Assembly (NCBI GenBank): GCA_947492525.1 | Contig: CANLNQ010000007.1 | Coordinates: 167,549 to 231,548 of the forward strand | DNA: 64,000 bases | Direction of reading: 5' to 3' | Source of the DNA: an uncultured Granulosicoccus sp. | GTDB taxonomy: Bacteria; Pseudomonadota; Gammaproteobacteria; Granulosicoccales; Granulosicoccaceae | Shown: piece by piece, positions 41,674-51,626 of the stretch | How positions within the stretch are numbered: position 1 is the first letter of the stretch | How the letters are laid out: each line of letters starts with the position of its first letter | The notes under the pieces: model-generated | Told to the model about the DNA's origin: nothing | The model's database searches: none | The model's input: only the letters and a program-made list of their open reading frames with translations | Program-made: the position numbers and the translations under genes

Positions 41674-42255
41674 ATGCTCTGGCGACTGGTAGCAAGAATT
41701 CTGTTCAAGGCCTGTGTGCCACTGGTGGCGATAGCGGGGGTTCTGACCTACGGCGTCTACCTGCGCGGCGGTGATCCGGCAGCCCTTTGGGGCTCGGTGG
41801 CAGAGCGCGGTCTGGCGCAGTTCGACAAGGTGTTCGCCGGCGTACAAGGTGATGCTTCCCGGGCTGCCGATGCCATCGGTCGCAGTGCTGCCAGCATGGC
41901 CCGTACTCCGGACCCCGCGGGTCGGACCACGGTTTTCACCTGGCAAGACGCCGATGGGCTCACGCACTACAGCACTGAACGCCCGGAAGGGGTCATGGCA
42001 GGCACTGTCAGTGTTGACCCGAATGTCAATGTGCTGGCCCCGGTGCGGGCGCCTGAGCCGGAACCCAGTGCGGCGGTGGCCGCCTCGGACATGGCTGAGG
42101 GCGCCATCAGCGAGCCGGATGGCCGCCTGCCGGGTGTGGCGGGTCAGGTCCTGGCCACGCGAGAGCCGGCGCAGGCATCGCGCGACAATGCCGATCAGGG
42201 GGCCGCTCTGGATCCGGCGCAGTTGCTCAGGATGCTGCAGTCAGCCGACAGATAG
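41674..42255 (+). CDS. DUF4124-type membrane-anchored protein
   Basis: 193 residues. An N-terminal membrane segment (about 10-30) is followed by a short domain [19 protein letters not shown] typical of DUF4124, then a Pro/Ala/Glu-rich C-terminal half of low complexity. Probably faces the periplasm. Divergent from rpmE. Family function unknown. Confidence 0.75.
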   Translation: MLWRLVARILFKACVPLVAIAGVLTYGVYLRGGDPAALWGSVAERGLAQFDKVFAGVQGDASRAADAIGRSAASMARTPDPAGRTTVFTWQDADGLTHYSTERPEGVMAGTVSVDPNVNVLAPVRAPEPEPSAAVAASDMAEGAISEPDGRLPGVAGQVLATREPAQASRDNADQGAALDPAQLLRMLQSADR

Positions 42256-42332
42256 GCCCTTGCGGGTGCCTGAGGTCGCAAGGTATCGCGTCCCCGTGGG
42301 CAAGAGCGGCTGCTCCGGATCGAGCGTGTCCC

Positions 42333-43544
42333 TCACTTGACGATATTCAACGGGATCACCGGGTAGCGGTGTACGTTCGGCAGAAACAGTTCCAGCGTGT
42401 CATTGAGCCAGTTGAAGCCGGTCGGTGTCGCTCGCAGGTTCAGACCCTCCTGTTCCAGTAATCCGCGTTCGATGGCCTGATGGATTGTCGCCTGCCAGGG
42501 CAGGATCGCCGTGCCGGTATGCAATTCGAACAAGGGCAGGGGAAAGCCCTCCACCAGACGCAGCGCATTCATCAGGAATTCCAGAGCGGTGTCTTCCAGC
42601 GGAATCGGGTCTTCACCGCCGAGCCGCTGCTCGGCATTGACGGCCTCGAGGTAGCGCGCCGGATGCTTGTGCTTCCAGCGTCTGACGATCGTGCCATCGG
42701 CAGCCGAACTGATCTTGCCGTGGGCGCCGGCGCCAATACCCAGGTAATCACCAAACTGCCAGTAGTTCAGATTGTGCTGTGAGCGATGTGGCTGACGGGC
42801 TTTCTTCGCATAGGCAGAGATCTCATAACGTTCAAAGCCTGCATCAGAGAGTGTCTCGACGATGCCAGCCTGCATGTCCGCGCGCTGTTCATCCTCTGGC
42901 ACAGCCGGTGGAAACCGGGCGAACAAGGTATTGGGTTCGAGTGTGAGTTCGTAGCAGGACAGGTGGGTAGTGCCGAGACTGATGGCCGTGGCCACATCGC
43001 TCAGCGCCTCCTCGTGACTTTGCTCGGGCAGCGCAAACATCAAGTCCAGATTGATCTCGTCAAAGCCTGCCTGTCTGGCAATATCGACGGCCCGCAGGGC
43101 CTCATCGGCGGAGTGGATTCGCCCCAGAGCCTTCAGATGGCGTTCATTGAAGCTCTGTATTCCGATGGACAGGCGGTTGATGCCCGTGTCGCGGTAGTCC
43201 TTGAACCGTTGCTGTTCGAAGGTGCCAGGGTTTGCTTCCATCGTGACTTCGGCTGCCGGCGACAGGCCGGTGAGCGCGCGGATGCCACTCATCAGTCGAT
43301 CCATGGCCTGTGCGCTCAGCAGGCTGGGGGTGCCTCCGCCGATGAAGACCGTACTGATCGTACGCCCCCAGACCAGAGGCAGCTCATCTGCCAGATCGGC
43401 CAGCAGAGAATCGACATACTGCTGTTCAGGAATGTCGCCGCGTTGTTCGTGCGAATTGAAGTCACAGTAAGGGCACTTCTTCACACACCAGGGGATGTGC
43501 ACATACAGCGACAGGGGCGGCAGCTCCCGAAAATCGCGATTCAC
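42333..43544 (-). CDS. hemW: HemW, radical SAM haem-chaperone-like protein
   Basis: 403 residues. The radical SAM cluster motif is C20-C24-C27 in HIPWCVKKCPYCDFNSH. HemW proteins resemble coproporphyrinogen dehydrogenase HemN but bind haem and lack the extra residues needed for that activity. It overlaps rdgB by 4 bp, as is common in gammaproteobacteria (rdgB-hemW). Confidence 0.95.
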   Translation of the reverse strand: MNRDFRELPPLSLYVHIPWCVKKCPYCDFNSHEQRGDIPEQQYVDSLLADLADELPLVWGRTISTVFIGGGTPSLLSAQAMDRLMSGIRALTGLSPAAEVTMEANPGTFEQQRFKDYRDTGINRLSIGIQSFNERHLKALGRIHSADEALRAVDIARQAGFDEINLDLMFALPEQSHEEALSDVATAISLGTTHLSCYELTLEPNTLFARFPPAVPEDEQRADMQAGIVETLSDAGFERYEISAYAKKARQPHRSQHNLNYWQFGDYLGIGAGAHGKISSAADGTIVRRWKHKHPARYLEAVNAEQRLGGEDPIPLEDTALEFLMNALRLVEGFPLPLFELHTGTAILPWQATIHQAIERGLLEQEGLNLRATPTGFNWLNDTLELFLPNVHRYPVIPLNIVK

Positions 43545-44173
43545 TGCGAAACGGTCCGTCTGTCACTGTACAGATCGCTCAATCTGTCCACCAGCAAGGC
43601 GATAGCCTTGCCACGATGGCTGAGCCGATTCTTGGTTTGCTTGTCCAGCAAGGCTGCGGCTGTCTGCGTGTCATGGTTGCAGAATACCGGGTCGTAGCCG
43701 AAACCACCCACACCTTCAGGTGCTTTCAGGATATGGCCTTCCCAGGTGCCTTCGGCAATCAGCGGAGACGGGTCGAATTCGTGGCGCAGAAAAACGACAA
43801 CACTGCGAAAGCGTGCGCTGCGCTGCCAATCATCGTTCAGTTCAGACAGTTGCTGCAGGACCAGTTCGTAGTTGGCGACATCGCCACTACCGGCACCGTG
43901 CCGTTCCGCATGACGAGAAGAATACAAGCCTGGCGCGCCTTTGAGTGCATCCACCTCGAGACCGGAATCATCGGCGATGGCCGGAAGGCCCGACGCGGCA
44001 GAGGCGTGTCGAGCCTTCAGCAAGGCATTCTCGACGAAGGTATGCGCTGTTTCATCGACGGACTCGATTCCCAGGCTGCCTTGCGCGACCACGTCAAACT
44101 GCAGGGGAGCCAGCAGATCGTGCAATTCCTGAATCTTTCCGGCATTGCCACTGGCGAAGACAAGTTTCTGCAT
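43541..44173 (-). CDS. rdgB: XTP/dITP diphosphatase (Ham1/RdgB)
   Basis: House-cleaning pyrophosphatase for non-canonical purine NTPs. Seen are the N-terminal LVFASGNAGKIQEL, ADDSGLEVDAL and GGFGYDPVF. 210 residues is slightly longer than the usual about 197. Between rph and hemW. Confidence 0.96.
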   Translation of the reverse strand: MQKLVFASGNAGKIQELHDLLAPLQFDVVAQGSLGIESVDETAHTFVENALLKARHASAASGLPAIADDSGLEVDALKGAPGLYSSRHAERHGAGSGDVANYELVLQQLSELNDDWQRSARFRSVVVFLRHEFDPSPLIAEGTWEGHILKAPEGVGGFGYDPVFCNHDTQTAAALLDKQTKNRLSHRGKAIALLVDRLSDLYSDRRTVSQ

Positions 44174-44206
44174 GCGGTACTCCCTCTTGTGCGGTTTGAC
44201 GCCGTC

Positions 44207-44923
44207 TCAGTTTTCCAGGCTGGCGCTCTGTGCCGCAACCAGCTGCTTGATGCCATGCTGGGCCAGCGACAACATTTCCTGCAGTTCGTTGTCCCGAAAG
44301 GCATGGCCTTCGGCGGTCCCCTGAATCTCGATGAAACCACCGGCCTCGTTCATGACCACATTCATGTCGGTTTCCGCGTTGGAATCCTCGGCATAGTCCA
44401 GATCCAGTACAGGCTGACCTTCCACGATACCCACGGATATGGCAGCGATCTGACCGTGAATGGGGTTGCGCTTGATCTTGCGCTGCGCCAGAAGTACCTG
44501 CATGGCGTCAACCAGCGCTACATAGGCACCTGTGATGGCCGCCGTGCGTGTGCCACCATCGGCCTGCAGCACATCGCAGTCCACCGTGATCGTGCGTTCA
44601 CCAAGGGCGTCCAGGTCGATGGCGGCGCGCAAGGCACGACCGATCAGGCGCTGGATTTCCTGCGTTCGACCCGATTGCTTGCCGGCAGCCGCTTCGCGAC
44701 GTGCCCGGGAGTGGGTCGCGCCCGGCAGCATGCCATATTCTGCCGTCACCCAGCCACTGCCCGTGCCTTTCAGCCAGGGTGGCGTTCGGTTATCGATACT
44801 GGCGGTACAAAGCACTTTCGTATCCCCCATTTCGATCAGCACCGATCCTGCCGCATGTTTGGTGTAACCACGGGTGATGGTGATGTTGCGAGGTTCGTCG
44901 GTGGCTCGTCCGCTTGGGCGCAT
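44207..44923 (-). CDS. rph: RNase PH
   Basis: Phosphorolytic 3'-5' exoribonuclease that trims tRNA 3' ends. Begins [14 protein letters not shown], the conserved N-terminus, giving 238 residues as in E. coli. [21 protein letters not shown] and [15 protein letters not shown] are visible. A further 22 residues upstream are open but atypical. Divergent from yicC, the usual neighbour. Confidence 0.96.
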   Translation of the reverse strand: MRPSGRATDEPRNITITRGYTKHAAGSVLIEMGDTKVLCTASIDNRTPPWLKGTGSGWVTAEYGMLPGATHSRARREAAAGKQSGRTQEIQRLIGRALRAAIDLDALGERTITVDCDVLQADGGTRTAAITGAYVALVDAMQVLLAQRKIKRNPIHGQIAAISVGIVEGQPVLDLDYAEDSNAETDMNVVMNEAGGFIEIQGTAEGHAFRDNELQEMLSLAQHGIKQLVAAQSASLEN

Positions 44924-45052
44924 TGGCTGGTCTGTCTTGAATACGGGGGCGGCAGAGTATACCTGCTTGAACCCTGTTAATTCGGGCATTCAACAGAACT
45001 ATTCATCATCGTGTAGATTCCACCCTGTATCAACCGCCACAGGGCCTCGGTA

Positions 45053-45919
45053 ATGTTACACAGCATGACAGCCTTCGGACGAAGCACCCGGACCATGGAA
45101 GCGGGTGAGGTCTCGTGCGAGATCCGTTCAGTCAATCACCGTTATCTGGATATCGGCGTCCGGCTCCCCGATTCCCTGCGCGCGGCCGAGACCGGTATCC
45201 GCGAGGAACTGAGCCGTGTTCTGAGCCGGGGAAAGGTCGATGTCTTGCTGAAAACGAGCGATGGCCAGTCGGGCGCCACGGTTCTGGATGTGAACGAGGC
45301 CCTGCTGCGCCAGTTGGCACAGGCCGCCGGCGGTGTGGAGACGATGACCGGTGCGCAATGTGTCGTGGATTCGGTGCGCCTGTTGCAGTGGCCGGGTGTG
45401 GTCGGTGTCAGTGCGGAACAACAGGGCGAAATGGCGCTGCATGCTCGACAGGCCTTTGACGATGCCTTGGCCGACTTCATTGCCACGCGCAGGCGCGAAG
45501 GCCGCATGATGGAAGACATGCTGCTGCAGAGGAATGAGCAACTGCGCACACTGCTGGGCAGCTTGCGAGTACGACGGCCACAGGTAGTGCAGCGGCAGCG
45601 CGATAAAATGCAAGCAAGGCTCCTCGAGCTGAGCGTCGATCATGACGAGTCACGGCTGGAACAGGAACTGGTGCATGCTGCTCAGCGCCTGGATATCGAT
45701 GAAGAACTGGACCGATTGAGCGCACACGTGATCGAACTGGAGCACGTATTGAAGCGCGATGAACCGGTGGGGCGTCGGCTGGATTTCCTCATGCAGGAGT
45801 TCAACCGGGAATGCAATACCATCGGTTCGAAGTCAGCGGACAGTCAGACCACCGCCATGGTCGTCGACATGAAGGTGTTGATGGAACAGATGCGCGAGCA
45901 GATCCAGAATATCGAATAG
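45053..45919 (+). CDS. yicC: YicC-family endoribonuclease
   Basis: 288 residues. N-terminal SMTAFGRS and the C-terminal domain motif REFNRECNTIGSKSAD-like (LMQEFNRECNTIGSKS) define the family, whose members cleave RNA. The gene gmk, usually next, is not here; a convergent barrel gene follows instead. Confidence 0.95.
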   Translation: MLHSMTAFGRSTRTMEAGEVSCEIRSVNHRYLDIGVRLPDSLRAAETGIREELSRVLSRGKVDVLLKTSDGQSGATVLDVNEALLRQLAQAAGGVETMTGAQCVVDSVRLLQWPGVVGVSAEQQGEMALHARQAFDDALADFIATRRREGRMMEDMLLQRNEQLRTLLGSLRVRRPQVVQRQRDKMQARLLELSVDHDESRLEQELVHAAQRLDIDEELDRLSAHVIELEHVLKRDEPVGRRLDFLMQEFNRECNTIGSKSADSQTTAMVVDMKVLMEQMREQIQNIE

Positions 45920-45944
45920 TGCGCTGAATTGAACTGGCTGTCAG

Positions 45945-46688
45945 TCAGTCAAGCACGAGTTCAACACTCAGCCCCATGTAATTCACCCCGCCCCCCTTGC
46001 TGGCGAACAGACCGAACACCGTCGATCGGTGGAACACGCTGTAGCCGATATGGATATCCCTGATACCGGCCGAGAAACGCTGCCCACCCCGCCCCAGCAG
46101 GTGGTTCACAGAGGTCTGCAGGGTCCACTCGAGATAGTTGGTCAGCTTGGCGGATGTATCGGGCAGGAAATCCTCGACCTCGACAATCGGGATACGGCTG
46201 GCATAGCTCAGCCCCTCTCCCAGGCCGATGCGCAGTGGTAGCTGTCGCTTGCCAAGCCTGAACGTCTGGTAAGCCTTGATATACACGGTGCCACCGATGA
46301 CATCCGGCTGGAAGCCACGTTCGTCGTAATACTGCAAACCCCCGTACAGCACCACTTCTGCCGGCCAGCCCAGCAGTGAATTGCCCACTTGACGACCGGC
46401 GCTGAGGCTGGCGACACTGGTGCGCTGGTCGGGTCGTTCGTAATAGAAAGCCAGCGCCGGACCGAAGTCACTTTCCGAGGCGCCGGCAAACATGGCCTGC
46501 AGGAACCAGCCGCTACTCGATGAGCCCGTCTGGTCGATCGTTGCGGAGGCGTTCGGCGACATGTCAGCAAGGCTGTCGTCGCCTTGCAAGCCGCTCTGCG
46601 ATGCAGTCACGGCCGTGGAGCCGGCAAGCAGCAGAAGCATGAGGCCGTAACGACGGACAATCACAGGCAGGCAAGGAAGAGGTGTCAA
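45945..46688 (-). CDS. Outer-membrane beta-barrel protein, possibly PagL-like lipid A deacylase
   Basis: 247 residues. A signal peptide (about 1-30) is followed by amphipathic strands (FLQAMFAGASESDFGPALAFYYE, VVLYGGLQYYDERGF). The C-terminal part FHRSTVFGLFASKGGGVNYMGLSVEL contains an H-x-S pair and an N like the catalytic His-Ser of PagL 3-O-deacylases. The match is weak; it could be another barrel. Convergent with yicC. Confidence 0.6.
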   Translation of the reverse strand: MTPLPCLPVIVRRYGLMLLLLAGSTAVTASQSGLQGDDSLADMSPNASATIDQTGSSSSGWFLQAMFAGASESDFGPALAFYYERPDQRTSVASLSAGRQVGNSLLGWPAEVVLYGGLQYYDERGFQPDVIGGTVYIKAYQTFRLGKRQLPLRIGLGEGLSYASRIPIVEVEDFLPDTSAKLTNYLEWTLQTSVNHLLGRGGQRFSAGIRDIHIGYSVFHRSTVFGLFASKGGGVNYMGLSVELVLD

Positions 46689-47017
46689 GAAGTGAAATCC
46701 ACTACGGTTAGGTTAGGACGCGGGTCCGATGGTACGTTCAAAGTGGCCGCTGGATGGCTGATGTGACACATTTTTATGACCGGGCGGGAATCTCTTGTAA
46801 GAATCACAGAGTCTGTCTGGCAGGCAAGGTTCTGAGGGCGGGCGTCGAGCACACCTGCGGCTTCGTGTTTTTGCGTGCAGGATGCCCGCCAACGCGCAAC
46901 AGGCGTGGATGCTGCGGGTGTGTGGAAACGAGTTTCTCCAACAGATGCGCAGCGAGGCATCGCAGAACCCGTTATTCTGACGCCCGGCGGATATCCCGCA
47001 GAATCAGCCGCAGGACC
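46689..47017. other. Intergenic region between barrel gene and membrane protein gene
   Basis: About 330 bp. Frames open on both strands here are Arg/Cys-rich with no family likeness and appear spurious. It should hold promoters for two divergent genes, but I cannot name boxes with confidence. Confidence 0.45.
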
Positions 47018-47500
47018 ATGCAGCCAGACCGCAACTCGATCAAGAAGGCCACCAGAAAGCGCTATGAATGGCCGCCACCGGAAGGCACCGAGGATGTCTA
47101 CGTGCCTCAGGCTCGCAATCCCATCCATTCCATATTGACTGCCTTGCCGGTGATCATGCTGGTGGTCGGCTTGTATCTGTACTACCAGGGGGAGTCGGAA
47201 CAAAGCCACAGTGCACCGATTCGAGCCGAGAGCGTGGATGCAGAAGGCATATTCACCGGCTTGTCCGCGGTCAAGTCCGGATCAAGCGGAGGGCGTCACT
47301 ATCTGTGGTTCGAACAGGACGGGCAGTCACGCGGTGTACGAATCCAGCCTGGACAGGCCGCCATGCTGCAGCCACTGGCTCGTGGTGAGGCAGTGCGTGT
47401 CAGAATGGCGCCGAGTGTGCCCGACTCCAGAGTCTTCTGGGCCTGGTATATCGAGCAGGACGGCGTTGTTTTCCTGGATACATCCGATACGCTGCAATAG
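47018..47500 (+). CDS. Single-pass membrane protein of unknown function
   Basis: 160 residues. A polar N-terminus with Lys/Arg stretch leads into a single helix (about 38-56, LTALPVIMLVVGLYLYY), then a roughly 100-residue domain predicted to be beta-rich and outside. The longer frame upstream looks non-coding, so I use the ATG just after CAGGACC. It is convergent with the sensor kinase. No family recognised. Confidence 0.6.
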   Translation: MQPDRNSIKKATRKRYEWPPPEGTEDVYVPQARNPIHSILTALPVIMLVVGLYLYYQGESEQSHSAPIRAESVDAEGIFTGLSAVKSGSSGGRHYLWFEQDGQSRGVRIQPGQAAMLQPLARGEAVRVRMAPSVPDSRVFWAWYIEQDGVVFLDTSDTLQ

Positions 47501-47541
47501 CAAGCCTGACACCTTGCCCGGGTCGGGCCCGACAAACGCGT

Positions 47542-49101
47542 TCAGGCGGTAAGCGCCTTCCTGCTCCTGCTGCGAGTGTCCACGGCGGCCTTGCGCGTGA
47601 AGTGAAGCGTTACCTTGAGTCCCGGATTGTCCGGGTTGCCGGTGTCATTGTCTTCCATGGTCAGGCGGGCTGAATGCAGGCGGACAACCGCTTGAACCAG
47701 ACTCAGTCCGAGGCCGTTGCCGGGAGAGTTCCGCTCGTTTTCCAGTCTGACGAAACGTTCGAAGACGCGCTCGCGCTCAGCCTCCGGAATACCCTGGCCG
47801 TTGTCGGATACGGATACGCTGAAAGCGTCACTGTTACCCCTGACCGACAGGCACACAACACCATCGTGAGGCGTGTACTTGATGGCGTTGTCGAGCAGAT
47901 TGGTCAAGGCCTGACCGATCAGATGGCGATTGCAATGAAACACCGGATTGCTCCGGATATCGGTGTAGAACGTCAATTCCCCGTGTTCTTCGGCAACCGC
48001 TTCATACAGTTCTGCCAGCTCGCCGGCAAGGTCACCGATGCGGGTTTCGGTCCACTGCGAGGAATCGATACCGGCTTCCAGACGCGCAATGCTGAGCATC
48101 GCGTTGAAGGTGTGAATCAGGCTGTCTGCATCACCGATGGCCTCGTCCATCACTGATCGATAGATCTCCGGGTCCCGCTCTTCCAGCAAGGTGACTTCCA
48201 GACGGTTACGCAGCCGGGTCAACGGGCTTCGAAGATCATGAGCCACGTTGTTGGTCACCTGCTGCATGCTCTTCATCAGGTCTTCGATCCGATTCAGCAT
48301 CTGATTGAGCTTGGTGGAGATCTCGTCGAACTCGTCGTCCCGGTCAGTCACGCGCAGGCGCTGCGACAGATCGCCACTCATGATCTCCGACGCGGTACGG
48401 CTGACCGAGTCGATGCGGCGAAGCACACTGGTACCGATCCACAAGCCGCCTATCAGGGAGAACAGCAAGGTCATGCCGGTGGCACCCACAACCAGCGCGA
48501 AGGTATGATCAAGCAGAGCCTGCTCATCGCTGATTTCATGGCCGATGGTCAGCTTCAGGCCGTCGGAGAGCTGGGTTTCGGCAACCCGAACCGGATTGAA
48601 GGCTCGGGGGCTGCCCGGCGGCAGGTCGGCGACATCGCCCATGTTCCGCGTGGTGTGGGTTCGCACGGACTTGAGTTTCAGCGGTAGAGCATCTGCCGGT
48701 TTGTCTGCGGCCTTCTCGTCCGATTCATTGTTGGCCAGATAGTAGAAGCGGCCGTAGGTATCGATCTGGTTGCGTCGCTGTATCGCTTCCAGCAACTCCG
48801 GCAGTGCCCCTGACTTGTACAGATTGATCAGGTAGTCGGTTTCGAGGCGCAAACGCGCATCCACTTGCGACTCGATCTGATCACGTGTCGACCAGTAGAT
48901 GAAGCCCAGCGTGGCCGCGGACAGCGCACTGAACAGCGTGGCGTAGATGAGGGCAAGACGAAAGGCAGACGTGCGGAAAAGCCGACGCCTGTCGAGTCGA
49001 CGGAGCCAGCCCGGATACTGCCGAGATTGCCTGTCCTTGCTGGGCTGCTCTGTGGGTACAGGGCGTTGAACTGAGGTATCGGCCAGTTTCTGCTGCAACA
49101 T
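47542..49101 (-). CDS. Sensor histidine kinase of a two-component pair
   Basis: 519 residues. Two membrane helices (about 47-69 and 203-223) flank a periplasmic sensor of about 130 residues. A HAMP region follows, then the H-box NVAHDLRSP with phosphoacceptor H288. The ATP-binding boxes are LLDNAIKYT, DNGQGIP and GNGLGLSLV. It follows the response regulator after a 92-bp gap. The sensed signal is unknown; a Do-like protease gene lies divergent to the pair. Confidence 0.94.
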   Translation of the reverse strand: MLQQKLADTSVQRPVPTEQPSKDRQSRQYPGWLRRLDRRRLFRTSAFRLALIYATLFSALSAATLGFIYWSTRDQIESQVDARLRLETDYLINLYKSGALPELLEAIQRRNQIDTYGRFYYLANNESDEKAADKPADALPLKLKSVRTHTTRNMGDVADLPPGSPRAFNPVRVAETQLSDGLKLTIGHEISDEQALLDHTFALVVGATGMTLLFSLIGGLWIGTSVLRRIDSVSRTASEIMSGDLSQRLRVTDRDDEFDEISTKLNQMLNRIEDLMKSMQQVTNNVAHDLRSPLTRLRNRLEVTLLEERDPEIYRSVMDEAIGDADSLIHTFNAMLSIARLEAGIDSSQWTETRIGDLAGELAELYEAVAEEHGELTFYTDIRSNPVFHCNRHLIGQALTNLLDNAIKYTPHDGVVCLSVRGNSDAFSVSVSDNGQGIPEAERERVFERFVRLENERNSPGNGLGLSLVQAVVRLHSARLTMEDNDTGNPDNPGLKVTLHFTRKAAVDTRSRSRKALTA

Positions 49102-49193
49102 GGTATCCGGTTGTTGCGCGGGACATCGATTACCCAGCGCCAGAGAGTGACCGGGAACAAGCGCTCAGGCACTTGTCCCCGGCGTTAACCGTC

Positions 49194-49889
49194 TCAGTTG
49201 GTCTCGGCGGGTGAAGAGACTTCCTGCAGCTTGTATCCAGCTCCCCTGACCGTGTGAAGCAACGGCGAGTCGAAATCCTTGTCGATCTTGCTGCGCAGAC
49301 GGCTGATCTGTACATCGATGACGTTGGTCTGTGGATCGAAGTGATAATCCCACACGTTTTCCAGCAGCATGCTGCGCGTGACAACCTGCCCGGTATGTTG
49401 CATGAGATATTCCAGCAATCTGAACTCGCGCGGTTGCAGATTGATGTTGCGACCGGAGCGTGTGACCTTGTGCTTGATCAGGTCCAGCGTCAGGTCCCCG
49501 ACATGCAGAACCGTACCCTGTACTCCCGAATGTGCACGACGGGTCAGCGCCTGGAGCCGCGCCGTGAGTTCGCTGAGCTGGTAGGGCTTGGTCAGGTAAT
49601 CATCGCCCCCGGCCTTCAGACCGGTGACGCGCTCGTCAACATCATCAAGGGCGCTCAGAATGAGAACCGGAGCCATATTGCCCATGCGTCGCAGCTCCTC
49701 GATCACTGACAGACCGTCACGCTTCGGCAGCATGCGATCGATGATCATGGAGTCGTAGGCATTGGCAATGGCCATTTCCAGGCCTTCTTCGCCGTCGGCA
49801 GCATGCTCGACGGAATGCCCGCTTTCGGTCAAGCCCTTGACAAGGTACGCCGCCGCTTCGGTGTCGTCCTCGACTAGTAAAATTCGCAT
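49194..49889 (-). CDS. OmpR/PhoB-family response regulator
   Basis: 231 residues. Receiver domain with D8, D9, phosphoacceptor D51 and the conserved Lys in YLTKPYQ. The winged-helix DNA-binding domain (about 130-225) has REFRLLEYLM and the C-terminal RGAGYKL. I start at MRILLVEDD; a longer frame adds 20 residues. Partner of the kinase downstream. Confidence 0.95.
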   Translation of the reverse strand: MRILLVEDDTEAAAYLVKGLTESGHSVEHAADGEEGLEMAIANAYDSMIIDRMLPKRDGLSVIEELRRMGNMAPVLILSALDDVDERVTGLKAGGDDYLTKPYQLSELTARLQALTRRAHSGVQGTVLHVGDLTLDLIKHKVTRSGRNINLQPREFRLLEYLMQHTGQVVTRSMLLENVWDYHFDPQTNVIDVQISRLRSKIDKDFDSPLLHTVRGAGYKLQEVSSPAETN

Positions 49890-49920
49890 GTAGCCCCCAT
49901 ATTTTGGTGAAGCAAAATCC

Positions 49921-49977
49921 TGTTCGAACAACACTGTTCTTTCTGACAAGCTGGTAACGAAACGCTTGTCATCAGAA
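49921..49977. promoter_or_regulatory. Inverted repeats between response regulator and protease
   Basis: A perfect palindrome TGTTCGAACA (49921-49930) is followed 4 nt later by another TGTTC half-site. Next comes a near-perfect inverted repeat TTCTGACAAGC versus GCTTGTCATCAGAA (49940-49977). They lie in the divergent promoter region and could bind the response regulator; this is inference. Confidence 0.4.
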
Positions 49978-50044
49978 CCGGGTCAGTCTGTGACCGGTTC
50001 CTGTCTGCATCAGTTACGTGACAATACACGGAGTTCAGAAAATC

Positions 50045-51556
50045 ATGTTCAAAACGCTCGAACCTGCTCGCGTGATGACACTTGAGTATGGCGCAATTGC
50101 CCATTCAGCAAGGTCCGCGATCAAAACCAGACTGGTCAATACGACCAGAATATATCGAAAGTTGCTTTTCCGGTTGGCATTGGTACCCATTATTGCTGTA
50201 ACGCCATCCTTTGCCTCTACGCTGCCTGATTTCAGTGCACTTGTCGAGCAGGAGGCCGCTGCGGTGGTCAAGATTTCGGTGCTGGTTGAGGCTGAAAGCC
50301 CCGCGGCCGGCGGTTTTCCGGGTCTCAGCCCGGATCAGATACCCGAACAGTTCCGTCGTTTCTTCGACCAGCTGCCGCAGTATCAGCTGCCTGATCCGGG
50401 GCCGCGTGCCGGGGCTGGCAGCGGATTCATCATTTCGGAAGACGGCTACGTCATCACCAATGCGCATGTTGTGGACAATGCCACAGAAATCACCGTTGGC
50501 ATGAATGATCGCCGTGAGTTTGACGCAACGCTGGTGGGTAGCGATCCGGCCAGCGATATCGCACTGCTCAAACTCGATGCCGAAAACCTGCCCACCGTCA
50601 GCATCGGCGATGCGGAAGAGCTCAAGGTTGGCGAGTGGGTGCTGGCAATCGGTTCGCCGTTCGGATTCGAGCACACGGCCACTCAGGGTATCGTGTCGGC
50701 GCTGTCACGCAGTCTGCCGGATGACACCTATGTGCCTTTCATCCAGACGGATGTGGCAGTCAATCCCGGTAATTCCGGCGGGCCTCTGTTCAACACCGAC
50801 GGTGAGGTCGTGGGAGTCAACTCGCAGATCTACTCACGTTCGGGTGGCTATCAGGGCTTGTCATTCGCCATCCCCATCAATGTGGCAATGTCCATTGCCG
50901 ATCAGCTGAAAGAGCACGGCTATGCGACAAGAGGCTGGCTGGGTGTCGCCATTCAGAATGTCGATCAGGCTCTGGCAGAATCCTTCGGACTGGACAGACC
51001 CGAAGGGGCTTTGGTGTCACAGGTCACTGACGACAGTCCTGCAGACAAGGCGGGTTTGAGCAGCGGCGACATCATTCTGGAATTCAACGGGCGGCCTGTC
51101 GGTTTTTCCGGCGCGCTTCCCCCATTGGTTGGCGCTGTCTCGCCTGGAGAGACGGTTGACATGCTGGTGCTGCGAAACGGCAAGAGAAAGACGATCGACG
51201 TCACCATCGAAGCACTGGATGAGGGGCAACCGGCGCGCGTCGAGCTGGCGTCCAACCCTGTCGGGGAATCGCGTCTGGGAGTCGAGGTGTCAGCCTTGCC
51301 GAAGGATCTGGCCGAGCAGCTGGATGTCGAGCACGGCGTGCTGGTGGCGAAAGTGGATCCCGATGGCGTCGCGGCCAAGGCAGGGATACGAGAGGGTGAC
51401 ATCATCCTGTCATTGAACCGGGAAGAGATCGACAGCGTGGACGAGCTGGAAGCGTTGTCCAGAGAGGCGCCGGCAGGGGCATCCATTCCGGTGCTGGTGC
51501 AGCGTGACAGTTCGTCGATATTCCTTGCGCTGAAGCTGCCTTCCGGCAAGGGCTGA
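50045..51556 (+). CDS. DegP/Do-like periplasmic serine protease
   Basis: 503 residues. The trypsin-like triad is H141 (TNAHVV), D171 (SDIALLK) and S244 (GNSGGPL). Two PDZ domains (about 320-395 and 420-500) follow. The signal peptide hydrophobic core is at about 40-57, preceded by an unusually long polar stretch, so translation may in fact begin later. Divergent from the two-component pair. Likely MucD/DegP-like envelope quality control. Confidence 0.93.
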   Translation: MFKTLEPARVMTLEYGAIAHSARSAIKTRLVNTTRIYRKLLFRLALVPIIAVTPSFASTLPDFSALVEQEAAAVVKISVLVEAESPAAGGFPGLSPDQIPEQFRRFFDQLPQYQLPDPGPRAGAGSGFIISEDGYVITNAHVVDNATEITVGMNDRREFDATLVGSDPASDIALLKLDAENLPTVSIGDAEELKVGEWVLAIGSPFGFEHTATQGIVSALSRSLPDDTYVPFIQTDVAVNPGNSGGPLFNTDGEVVGVNSQIYSRSGGYQGLSFAIPINVAMSIADQLKEHGYATRGWLGVAIQNVDQALAESFGLDRPEGALVSQVTDDSPADKAGLSSGDIILEFNGRPVGFSGALPPLVGAVSPGETVDMLVLRNGKRKTIDVTIEALDEGQPARVELASNPVGESRLGVEVSALPKDLAEQLDVEHGVLVAKVDPDGVAAKAGIREGDIILSLNREEIDSVDELEALSREAPAGASIPVLVQRDSSSIFLALKLPSGKG

Positions 51557-51562
51557 CGTTCC

Positions 51563-51594
51563 TTCCCCCGGGTGCCAGGCGCATCCGGGGGGAA
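51563..51594. terminator. Hairpin between convergent genes
   Basis: A GC-rich 9-bp stem TTCCCCCGG/CCGGGGGGAA with one bulge lies just after the Do-like protease stop and ahead of the convergent VC0807-like gene. No T tract. Confidence 0.45.
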
Positions 51595-51626
51595 GTCGTG
51601 GGTGACCGTCAGCCCGCCGGACTGCG

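Noticed and set aside
46685..47209. Minus-strand frame across the gap before the single-pass membrane protein gene
   Set aside because: No family likeness, overlaps the gene on the other strand, and lacks a good start.
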